Positions 25,071-41,100 of a DNA stretch of 64,000 nucleotides are shown here, one piece after another. Origin of the DNA: Tenrec ecaudatus (taxonomy: Eukaryota > Chordata > Mammalia > Afrosoricida > Tenrecidae); the NCBI RefSeq assembly GCF_050624435.1, contig NC_134541.1, positions 101,676,805 through 101,740,804 of the forward strand, read 5' to 3'. The notes below the pieces were generated by a model. It was not told the DNA's origin. It was given only the letters and a program-made list of their open reading frames with translations, and ran no database searches. Position 1 is the stretch's first letter. Every line of letters begins with the position of its first letter. The position numbers and the translations under genes were made by a program.

Positions 25071-25628
25071 ATGGAAAACGAGAATTCGACCACTGCTTTT
25101 ATCCTCACAGTTCACGCCTGCGCCCGGGCCCGGGCCCAACCTTGGTCTCCTGAGTCCTGGTGCCCTAGGTCAGGGTTCACACCCCAACACCACACTCAAC
25201 TCTGAGCCCTCACTGTGCACACATGCGCAGGGCTCGGCGGACAATGCCCATGTACATGTCCGACCCGGAGTCTGCCGCGCTTCTGCCCAGACTGGGAGAT
25301 GCCCGGACTTGGCCCACTGGATTCACAGATGTCGTTGAGGCAGCTCGGACCCAGAGGGCCCCTGTGCACAGCAGTGAACACCGCTCAGTCCTGGGCACCC
25401 CTCAGACTGGCAGCTTGAACCCATCGCTCTGCAGCCACCAGGTCACTCCATTTGGCCAAGGGTCTTCCTCTTTCTTGCTGGATTCACAAATAGCAAGGAC
25501 TTCGAACAAAACAAAAAACCCTCAAAAATTTCCCCACCAGAACGGCACTTGACCTAAGTGTTTTCATTTCCCCGTTCAGCGTCTGTGCACCTGCTCCACC
25601 TCTCAGCAGGGACACGCACCCTCTACCT

Positions 25629-25665
25629 GCCAGGGGGCGGGGCTTCCTGGTGGGCGCAGGGGCGC
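25629..25665 (+). promoter_or_regulatory. GC-box / CTCF-like cluster upstream of TVP23A exons
   Basis: gccagggggcgggg followed by gggcgcgcccc, a small GC-rich patch 4.6 kb upstream of the first visible TVP23A exon. It could be an alternative promoter or a CTCF site; neither is shown. Confidence 0.25.
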
Positions 25666-25939
25666 GCCCCGTGTGGATGGACACGGTTTAGGTGAAAGCA
25701 GAGGGGTCGGGAGTCTTGGGCGATCCCCACAGAGACGAAACTGTGGGCCCTTCCGGAGTGAGGGGTAGAAAGTTGTGGTCAGAGGGGGAATTTGCGGCGT
25801 GGCTTCTTGGGGGTGGAGCTGAGGGACTGCCCCCCACTGGGGCTGGTGGAGGCTGTGTGTACTCTGAGTACTTTGTAGGGCCTCCTGCCGGCATTCGCCC
25901 TGTCAGCATTCCTGTCAAGCGGCTGCTGTTGGCCTTCCT

Positions 25940-26045
25940 GTCCGCCCGAAGAGGAAACTGAGGCACCAAGAGCTTATGTAACATGGAGAAGGCCACAGAG
26001 CTGCCCAGAGGTTGGAGCCAGGGCTTGAACTCTGGCAGGTGAGGC
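25940..26045 (+). mobile_element. MIR SINE
   Basis: cgaagaggaaactgaggcac, gccacagagctgcccagagg and gggcttgaactctggcag. Confidence 0.7.
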
Positions 26046-26683
26046 CTATGCCCCCAGACGTATCACCACGGTTCTGGTCCACCTCTGGAGCGGGCAGCCT
26101 GGCCACAGTCACGCAGGCGTGTGCAGGCATGGGCATGTGCCAGAGCGCTTGGGAGAGTTCCTGGAGACAACAGAGGCCCGGGGCAGGGAAGACAGATAGA
26201 GCTTAGCTATGGCATCCTAGGTCTCCAACCAGGGAACTGGTCTGAGGCGACATTTGTGTCAGTTTGGGGCACAGGCTGGGCCAATTCTGGATGTGCACAG
26301 AATGGGGTGTGTGTGGAGAGAGGGTTCTTCATACAGCCGGTGTGTTTGGACCGGCAGTCGGCAGCCCCGGTCAGGGGCCCATCCACTTGCTTTGGGCTTT
26401 GTTTGAGTGTTCGAATGCCTTCCATCTGGGCCGGGAAGTACCAATAGCCCGTGTGCTCAGCTGCTCACAGAAAGATTCAAGTCCTCCCAGAGGCATCTTG
26501 GAACAACAACCTGGCTATCTTCTTCCAACATAATCAGGTCTAGCTGACACCATGGGGATGCCAGGAGTTGGAATCAGCTCCCCCCAAAGCAATAAAAAGA
26601 AAAGGAGGCTGTTAACTGGAACCCAGCTAAGGGGAGCCTTCCGGCAACTGGACACTTGTTTGCATTTTATTTCTGGAAAACCA

Positions 26684-26816
26684 CAGGAAACCAATGGAGT
26701 CGATCCCGACTCATAGCGATCTTACTGTCCCTGTGAGTTTCTGAGACTGTAGCTCTTTCCAGTAGAGAGCCCTGCTGAGCAACCCAATGCGTGACCACTA
26801 CACCACCAGGGTTCCT
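26684..26816 (-). mobile_element. AfroSINE, antisense
   Basis: atggagtcgatcccgactca to ctacaccaccagggttcc. Confidence 0.8.
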
Positions 26817-26954
26817 TACAGCTACAAGGAGGCCCCAAGTTCCTAGTGATCCTAACTGAACAGATGACAGGGTTTGGCTCAACACAGACTCACCGATTCT
26901 AAAGTGCTAGGTGAGAGCCAAGATGGAAGACGCTGACGGTGCCATGGTGCCACG

Positions 26955-27125
26955 TTTGGCTGTGCCTTAAAAAACCAGTGGGTGCCACTCACCAGCCACC
27001 CCAAGGGAGAAGGCTGTGGCGGGCTGCTTCTATACCCATCAACAGCCTTGAAATCCCCCTGGGCAGTTCTGCTCGGTTCTGTAGCCTGGGTAGAGTCAGA
27101 ATCCACTTGACAGCACACAATACAG
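26955..27125 (+). mobile_element. AfroSINE, 5' truncated
   Basis: caccagccaccccaagggag and gcagttctgctcggttctgt. Confidence 0.6.
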
Positions 27126-27262
27126 CGGGCACAAAGGTATCTGAAAGCTGGTCTTTACTCGTAAAGAACATCTAGTTAGTGGAAGAGTTACAAAGTTGGA
27201 TTAAGACAATGAGTTGAATGATTTTCAGTAAGATTTCAGGCAAAAAACCAGTATTCAAGATG

Positions 27263-27732
27263 TGTTAGGCCTGGTTGTCTAGAGAGACAAATCCAGGGAC
27301 ACTCATCTATGTCTACGGAAGAGTTTTAAATCAAGAAGTAATTATCTATATCAAGAAGCCAGCCCAGCCCATCTCAAGCCCATCAGTCTGGTCCTAGTCC
27401 ATAAGTCCCTCTTCAGACTCAGGTGGCCTCATGCCGGTGACACAGAAAGGTGAGCCAAGAAGCAGGAAGATCACAGGCTGGTGGGTGCAGAGTCACATGG
27501 ATCCATGTGGAAACATGGCCGGATACTGACAGCTCCCAGAGTCATCAGCAGAGTCCCAGCCAGCAGGAAGGCGAAGTGGCAGAGAGAGAGATGGTCTCCC
27601 TTCACCTGGGTCTTAAACTAAAGGCTTATGACATCCAGGAGGTATGTCATCGGGCTTCAGTTTGGTTGACAGACTTGACTCCATCCACCCCTACCCAGGA
27701 GTGTCTAGCTGACATAATCCCTAACCACTACA
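27263..27732 (+). repeat. Dispersed repeat TGTTAG...CTACA, copy 1
   Basis: Starts tgttaggcctggttgtctag, has ggaagatcacaggctggtgg mid-way and ends accactaca. The TG...CA ends suggest an LTR-like element, but no family is assigned. Confidence 0.6.
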
Positions 27733-27889
27733 AAAGCTAACTCTTGCTAGAGCCCCAAGAGAGTCATCTTCTGGAACATTCCAGGTTTTGAAGTGTTTCT
27801 TGGTCACGTCTAGTCCTTCATGTGTGCCTCACAGGCCAGCCTCCCACCCCGGTCGCTCTCAGGACAGCCACGTCTGAGGCACGGAGGGG

Positions 27890-28065
27890 AACCGTTCTAG
27901 CAAATAGCTGCTGGTTTGGTGACCCTTCTCTTTCCTCTGGGACGAAGCGGGGGCTTTAACCAGTGACAGTCTCGGACACTCGCAGGGACAGTTCTATGGT
28001 GCCCTATAGGGTCCCTACGAGTCAGTATCGCCTGGATGGCGGTGGGTGTGGTTTGTGTCTGCTTT
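27890..28065 (+). mobile_element. AfroSINE, 5' truncated
   Basis: gggacagttctatggtgccc and tagggtccctacgagtcagt. Confidence 0.6.
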
Positions 28066-28186
28066 CTCCACAGTGTCAGGGGTCAATGCTGAAAAGTCAC
28101 CAGAAGTTGTGACTTTCAATCTTCACCAAAGTTCCCTGGAGAGTCAGCAAGCCCATCAACTTTATGATGCTGTAGTTGTGTAAAGG

Positions 28187-28388
28187 ATCCTTGGTGGCAC
28201 TGTCAGGTTTGCATCGGACTGCCAACTGCAAGGTCGACAGTTCAAATCCACCAGCCACTCTGTGGGAGAAAGAGGAGACTGTCTGCTCCCATAAAGATTT
28301 TAAAAGCCTCATAAACACTAGAGAGGGTCACTGAGAGGTGGAATTGACTCAGTGGCAGTGGTCTTGGGCTTTTGGGGTTTTACCATTT
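28187..28388 (+). mobile_element. AfroSINE, full length
   Basis: ggatccttggtggcactgtc and ttcaaatccaccagccactc. Confidence 0.75.
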
Positions 28389-28391
28389 GCG

Positions 28392-28590
28392 GGGGAGTCT
28401 CCAGTGGTATAAATGGTTGATAAGCACAGCTTCGAACTGAAAAAACAAAACAAAATAAAACAAAACCATTTGATTCCACCCAGAGGCCCCTTGGGAAAAA
28501 AAGGGCTGACAATCGATTTCTGAAAAGTAGCCATGGAACATGCCCACAGCTGCAGGGCTGCCGTGAGTTGATGCCGACTCAGTAGCTGGT
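28392..28590 (+). mobile_element. AfroSINE with an A-rich interruption
   Basis: gtctccagtggtataaatgg, an aaacaaaacaaaataaaaca stretch in the middle, then gattccacccagaggcccct and ttgatgccgactcagta. Confidence 0.5.
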
Positions 28591-28616
28591 TGGTTCTTTG
28601 GTGATTATATTGGGCG

Positions 28617-29013
28617 TGCTAGGTTGAGTTCTCTCGAGAAACAACCCAGTGATGTGTAGAGGAAGAGGTTTCTATCAAGGAACGTCTTGATATAACACAG
28701 TTGTCGAGAGAGTCAAGTCCTGCCCAGGTCAAGTCAGGGCAGTCGGTTGATGGCTCCTGGGATCAGCACAGGACACAACAGGAGATTGAGGAAGCAGACC
28801 AAGAGGATGAGACAGACAGCAGGGGCACGGGCTGGTGGATGCAGAGGCCCGAAGCGAGCCAAATGGATCCACCATCAGTAGGTTACCGACAATTCCTGGC
28901 ACCAGCAGGCAGTGCAGCAGGAGATCCATCAGGCTTCCTCGCAATGGATAAGTTGGGCTCTGTCCCTACCCTCACCCAGGAGTGTCTGGTTGGACATAAC
29001 CCCTAACCATGGC
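28617..29013 (+). repeat. Dispersed repeat, copy 2
   Basis: tgctaggttgagttctctcg to ctacc...ggacataacccctaacc; the same block order as copy 1, more diverged. Confidence 0.55.
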
Positions 29014-34232
<5,219 letters not shown>

Positions 34233-34905
34233 GTGAGGGGGTTTCTCGGGGGAGGTGGGGGCAGTGGTCTGGGGTGAGGGGAGTCTCAGCCAGGTCAGGG
34301 ACAAGGCACTGGGTCACCCAGGCTCCACAGCCTCCTCACTCTCGGGCCGGGGAGTGTCTGACCTTCTTCATAGTGCACTGCACAAACTGGAACGAGGGAG
34401 GGCCAGGCAGAGGAGGGGATGGGGCCTGGTGGGGAGGCGGAGGGAAAAGGGCAGGGGATGTCTCATCCTCCACTTCTGTGCCCGGAGAGGGAGGGGCAGC
34501 AGGGTCCTCTCCTCACAGACGGCCTCAGTACAGCGCTACACATCATGGGCGTGGGGTATAACCAGAAGGACTGCACCCTTGTTACAGTGGGTGGTCTGAG
34601 GGCTTCTCCCAGGTCACTGTGACACCAGACCTGCACCTTAGGCTCTGGCCTCGGAGCTGACCCCTGGCCCGAGGTCCTCCAGCCATGTTTAACCTTGGCT
34701 GCACGAGAGTCCCTGTGCTGCTTGATAACGCGGCTGTGTCCTGTGCAGTCATGAGCGGCACCCAGCCCTCAGCTCTCTCTTCAGAGATGGGCGGCTTCCA
34801 AAGAGGGCTCCGTCCTGGTCCTGGACTGGAGAAACCATGGCCCCAGGACCCGGCCGGTGTGCCTCCTGGGAAGGAAGTCCGAGATGCATAGGGGAAGGAG
34901 AAGTT

Positions 34906-34911
34906 TTTATT
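34906..34911 (-). terminator. NUBP1: NUBP1 polyadenylation signal candidate
   Basis: AATAAA on the minus strand, about 175 nt past the NUBP1 stop. Cleavage would fall near 34885-34895. It is the only canonical hexamer I found before the TVP23A stop. Confidence 0.7.
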
Positions 34912-35083
34912 TGGGAAACAGCACACTTGTCAGGAAGGCTCTTTGCATATGCACAGAGCTAGACACGGAGCGTCGCTAGGAAGGCACTGGGCCCGGCGCT
35001 GTGCCCACGAGCACGGCACGCTCCATGTGCTGCTGGCTGGGCCCTGGCCGAGCGTTTCTGGCCTGTCCTTGCCGCTTCCGCAC

Positions 35084-35145
35084 TCAGGACGTGCCGCGCT
35101 GCTCCTCCTCCTGGGATGGGTGTCGGTGACAAAACGCTTGGACTC
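35084..35145 (-). CDS. NUBP1: NUBP1 terminal coding exon 11
   Basis: Codes R(V)[14 protein letters not shown] and RGTS, then TGA, following the acceptor tttttcccag. It aligns with human RIQEFCNLHQSKEENLISS as recalled. The frame joins exactly with exon 10, but the sequence is the least conserved of the protein. Confidence 0.88.
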
Positions 35146-38100
35146 CTGGGAAAAAGGCGACAAGCACAGAAGCACGGCAGCTCTTCACCCTCGAGTCCCA
35201 GCTGACGGCACGTCCCGACACGGGCACTCCAGGGTAGCTTGCCCTCGGCACCGAGCTCCCCAGCCACACGGCCAGCGCTCACCCTCACTGCTGGCACCCT
35301 GCCATGAGCGCCCAGGGCAAGGGCAGCCCACAGGCGGCTTTCTGCCACAGCTGCATGGAGACGGAGGTCTCCCACCGTACAGCGTGGCCTCACCATGTGT
35401 CCTAACGATGAGTTAGCCCGTGCCCCCTAATGGTTCTTGGGAGCTTGCTCACATTCCCTACTCCTGGCTTCCTTGCTGAGGAGTCACACCTCACGCACGC
35501 CACCCTGTCCCCACCCCACTGCTGTCCCCACCTGAGGTGGCGTGGCGGTGTCCACTGTCATCCTAAATGAAGGAAGTTCTGCCCCGCCCCACCCACCGTG
35601 CCCATGGTGTCACCTCCTGGCCCTGCAGGCTCTGGAGGCTCCAAGACTCACTCAGACTCTTACTTTGGATTATACTTCTGTAGGCTAAGGTGGCTGGCGA
35701 ATCCGGGGCATCCGTCAAAAAAGACTGTCCTTTGTCACAACTCTTTCCTTAAAGAAACAAACAAAGAATGTTACAGCCACGAGGACAGCGATCAGAGCTC
35801 TCTGGTGAAGCAACCCTCTTCGCCGCCCGTCCGCTCAGCAGGGCCCCTGCACTTGTGCTTGGCTCTGTCTCGCGCCCGCTCCCTGCTCCTGGCCGTCGGA
35901 GTCATCTGGGTGCTGTGAGGCCAATGCAGGTGCTAGGGCCCGTGAAGAAATGGCCCAGCAGCTTCCAGGTGGGCCCAGGAACCTGTGTTTCAGAGGATCA
36001 CTGAATTCTTTTTAATAAAAAGATAACGTGTGTGGTATCAAAGTACAAGATACAAAAGGAACGATCATAAAACCACTTTTCCAAAGAGGGTGTCAGTGTT
36101 TGGGCTTTTTCCCAGAAACAGAATCTATATTCAAACGTGGCACGCATGCGCGCGAGCACACACAAACTTAAAAGGAGCTTCCGGACCAGGCGGCTCTGCG
36201 CATTGTGCTGTGGCTAGCAGCTCAGTGGGTGTCCACGATGCCACGGACACCGACTCACTGCCACAGATTCTAACCCATAATGACCCTGGAGGGCCGGGAG
36301 AACTGCCCCTGCAGTTCTGAGGCTGCACATCGTTACAGGAGTAAAAAGCTGCTGACATGCAACCCACTCTGCCAGCAGGCCACCCCCACCCGCACCCCAC
36401 TGCCTGTGTTTTGGGGAGGGTGGACACATCAGCACGGTCCCCCTTCTGCAGCTGCCCTGTGGCATCCACTCCGTTCCTCACATCCCCATCCTGCTGGTTC
36501 TGCTTCCAGTACTCAAGCACCCTGCCCCCGCATAGCCGGATCTAGTGCTGAGTTAGCAGCCTCTAGTGTAAGTGGAGTTTTGAGAAGAGCCCAGTGCTTG
36601 CAGGCTGTCAACAAGGGGGGCGGACACGCGGCTCCAACAATGGGACTAAGCACAGAACAGCTGTGAGGGTGTGTCATCCTGTTGGGCACAGGGTCGCTAA
36701 GGGTCAGAACCACTCGATGGTACCGAGCACCACCACAAACATAGTGCTCAAGGGCGATGTTCAGTATGTTTTGAGCCAACGTGCTACGTCCTGACAAGGT
36801 GGCCTCAAGGGCTAGCTTCAGCTCATGACTGGAAGAATGTCTCAGGGTGATCTTACGGACATCTCCAGTCTCAACTAGCCCAGGAGGTCTGGGTTTTTAA
36901 AGAAGTTTGAGGTCCTGTTCTACATTTCCCTGCTCCTATCCATGGCCATGCAGGCTGTGACTAGAATGGGCAGTAGTGGTAGCGGGGCACCACCTAGTTC
37001 CTCCGGTCTTAGACTACGTCAAACCACGGCCGTGAAGACTGTCCTGTGGACTAGTTTCTTCTCTGAGCCATTGGTTTCCTCCTTTCTCTTTGGCTTTGGG
37101 TGAGCAGAGGCCCAAGGCTGTCCCTTCTCTGACTGCTCAGACCTGCTCACCATACTGCACAACACGGCCCACTGCTTTGTACCTTGAAGGCCACCACACA
37201 CCAGCACCTTGAGATCGGCTAGTCTCTGCTCAGCCACATGGCTCTCCGCCCCAGGGAGGTGCAGCACACCAGCCAGTGCAGGCAAGCCTCAACCCCTAAT
37301 CCTTGGGAGCGCAGTGTCATCAGCCTGCTCTGTGTCTGCTCCCAGAATGAGCCAGACTGGAAGGCCTAGGCCGGGCTGGTGTGCTGCAGTCTCAGGTAGG
37401 TCCTGGCAAGGCCAATTCTCCAGTCACCACTCCCTGACTTTGAGTCTGTGTTGCCGGGGGAGGGGGGGGAGGGAAGGGAAGGGAAGACGAGTCAGGGGAA
37501 CCAGAGGAGCTGGTCTGCTCAGTGTGGCTTCCTGTATTTTCTGGGAAACCAGACACCAGAGATGTCTTCTGAAGTGTGTGAACCAGGGGGCTCTTCAGAC
37601 GTATCCCCTGGCTCCCATGCCTGCTCCTGGGACGACACCATACCTTTCCCCACTTCCCCAGGTTTATTCTGGGCCCTCTCTACCACAATCCTCCTCAGGC
37701 CTGGAGTCTCCCTTGAAGGGTGTGGCCTCCACCACTGGCCCCGCTGCACAAACTGAGGTCGCACCTATCTCTCGGCTGTTGCTCTCAAAGGTCATCCACC
37801 CCGTGGGAAGGATGCCCCTGCTTTCCCCGTTTCTGCTTTTGATCTTCATCGAGAAGCCCCAGGCCTCTTCACCATCGCTCTCCTGGCTGGCAGAGCCTGT
37901 CTTGCCACCTCAGGGAGCCATGCCTTCCCCTACACTGAACTGCAGATCCCTAGTCATCTCCCTCTGGGCACCGAGTCCCTGAGCTGCTGCTCGAAGCCCA
38001 GGCTCAGACACCTACGGATCTTCATTCCCTAACGGGCAGGGTGCCAGGGCTTGGGGGCAAAAGCCCCTCACAGTGGCCTCTCCCCTTCTCCTCAGAGCCA

Positions 38101-41100
38101 GACACCCCCGTGAATGAGACACTGTCACTTTTTGGCAGGCACTGTAGCCGGAGCAAGTTAAATACTGCACTGCTGGAGAAATAGCCCATACCCTCCCCCA
38201 CTGCCAGCCCGTGCCCAGGGTGAGGTGTAGACAGGCCTACTGCTGCTGCTCTGGCTCCCTGGCCATGAGCTCACGGTGCTTCGCAGGACCATGGGAGGCC
38301 AGCTAGCCAAGAGAAGCGCATCCATGCGTCGCAGGCCAGGGGCCGCCCTGGTGGCCTGCCACTGTCTCAGCTGGGCGAAGGGGCTGTGCTGCCTTGGGAG
38401 GTGGGCTCCCTTCCCGCCTGCTGGGCCTGGCGGTTGCCTGGGCCACCTGGCCACATGCTCAGCGGGCTTTTGGAGTGGCTTTAGCATGCCCTCTACATTT
38501 CCTCAGACCCAGACCTCACTGGATCCTGGCGCTGACCCCTTGGTGGCAGGGTCAGCGCCAGGCATGCTGACACACGCACCTATCTGTGGATCCAGAGGTA
38601 CTCTGCCGAGGAGTGGGACCTGCAGGTCCTGGCACATGGCCTCTGCGCCGCCAGTGGTCGGAGGGAAAATCTGCGATTCTTTCTGAAAGGCACGTCAGGG
38701 AGTGTGAGTTTAAGCAGAATGATGAGATAGATCCAGATTTTACAAGAACTTAAAAGACTCAGAACAAAAAAAAATCATATCAATGTGAAAGGGGGAGAGG
38801 GCAGAGTGGAGACCCAAAGTCCATTTGTAGACAATTGGACATCTAGAAGGGTCACAAGGTAGAGACGAATCAGTCAAGATGCAGTGTAGCAACGATGAAA
38901 CATACAACTTTCCTCTAGTTCTTTAATGCTCCCTCACCCCTACTATCATGACCCCAATTCTACCTTACAAATGCGGCTAGACCAGAGCATGTACACTGGT
39001 ACAGGTAAGAACTGGAAACACAGGGAATCCAGGACAGATAACCCCCACAGGACCAAGAATGAGAGTAGTGATACCAGAAGGGTAAGGGGAAGGTGGGGGA
39101 GAAAGGGGGAACCGATCATTATGATCTGCATATAACCCCCTCCTAGAGGGACAGATAACAGAAAAATGGGTGAAGGGAGACAGCGCTGGTGTAAGACATG
39201 AAAAACAACAATTTATAAATTATCAAGGTTTTATGAGGGGGAAAATGAGCTGATACCAAGGGCTCAAGTTGAAAGGGAATGTTTTGAAAATGATGATGGC
39301 AGCATGTGTACAAATGTGCTTGACATATGGATGGATGGATGCTTTGTGATAAGAGTTATTAGGGACCCCAACAAGTGATTTAAAACAAAAAAATGTCTTA
39401 TTTGGAATGTCAACCAAGCAACCCCCCGCAGAAAGCCTTCTAGTCAGCAAGTGTGAAGGGCTGACCCCGGCCAAGAGGGCGGGGCCCAAGCAGGAAAGCG
39501 GGGAGCTGTGCTCAGGAGCCGCCCTCACCTTACACCGGGGGCAGATGAAGCTGCTCATGTTCTCCACCACTCCGATGAGAGGCAGCTTCACCTTGTGGCA
39601 GAAGTTGATCTCCTTCCGGACGTCCTGGAGCGATACCTCCTGCCACGGGAAAGCACCGGTGTTCACGGCCACGGGGTCAGGCACAGTATACAACGTTGCC
39701 GAGGACATCTGTACCCAACACCGACACCCGGCCCTTCCCTAGGAGGGTTTGCCCACGATCCCTGTGTGAGGTGCTCAACACCGACATCAACAAGAGCAAG
39801 CTCCCGTCAAGCCGACGCATGGCGACCCTTAGGACAGGCAGAACTGCCCCATGGGCTTCCCAGACTCCCACTCCACGGGAGGAGAGAGTGGCTGGTCGTC
39901 TCGATGGCTGGCCTTGTGGACAGCAGCCCAACACAGTCACTAACCACCAGGACTCCAACCCAACCTCTGAAGAGCCAACTCCACCCCCAGCAGCCTGGCT
40001 GGCCCAGGAGATGCCCGACAGGCGCCCAAGGCTGCAGGCCCTAACGCAAATGGCCTGCCTCAGCCTCCCACGGGCTTGAACGCCTTGTTCACCTTGGGCC
40101 GCCAGAGCTCTCACTGGGACCACAGCCTTCAAACCCACTCCCAAGCCCGGAGGGCTGCTTCCACAGCGCGGTTCTCAACCTGAGTTGAGACCTCTTTGGG
40201 GATCGAATGACCCTTTCACAGGGGTCACCCGATTTATAACAGTAGCAAAAAGACAGTTATGAAGTACCAACCATAACATTGGGTGGGGGGGGGGGTCACC
40301 ACCACATGAGAAACTGTGTTAAAGGGTGGCAGCACTCGGAAGGCTGAGAACCACAGCGTGACTCCTGGGCACCGACGCGGCTCTGTAACCGCCGTCTTTC
40401 TTCACTTTCCTTTGCTGAGTGCGTCCCAGAGCACAGGGGGCCAGCGTGGACTGCATCTGCCTCCAAGCTGTACTGCCCGGGCCACGAGGAGCCTGCTGTC
40501 CACTGATCCCATCCTGCTGGCCTGGGCCATAGCACAGGCTGAAGCCAACAGTGGCGGGCATTCCAGACTGCCAGGACCCTGCCCAGTGCCCTCCTGTGGG
40601 TGGAGAAGGGGCCCCTGTCTCTCACTGCCATCTCTGCTGCTTCCCTGACCAGGGGACCTCAAGCCCAGACGCCGCCTGTTTGTCACGGGGGGGCCTGTGT
40701 ATCGCAGCTTCCAGAGCGGGACAGCCTGGGAAGAAAGGCCTCACACCCTACGGCTGGAGTTGAGCCGATGAGGACCCTGTGCGCCACAAGGCTCCCATCT
40801 GTACCCACGACGAGGACGCAACAGGGCTGGGCGTGCGTCACCATGAGCCCGGCCAGCCCAGCAGCAGCCACAGCACCCCTGCAACCTGTGCGGGCTGTGG
40901 AGGGCATGCACAGCCGCTCACAGCCCTGGCTGCAGCCCACCCTGTGCAGGGCTCTCCATTTGGGTTCTGCCTGGTGGCCCAGCCTCTGTGTGACAGTAGA
41001 GAAGAGAGCAGGCAGTGCTTAAGAAGGCTCAGGACGTACAGTGCCTTACCCAGAATCCCCTGGGCAGGCCCAGGGCTGGCTCTGCTCGCTGTGGGGCTGT

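Noticed and set aside
37209..37982. 257-residue open frame on the plus strand
   Set aside because: It lies in NUBP1 intron 9, has no family motif, and is explained by high GC content.
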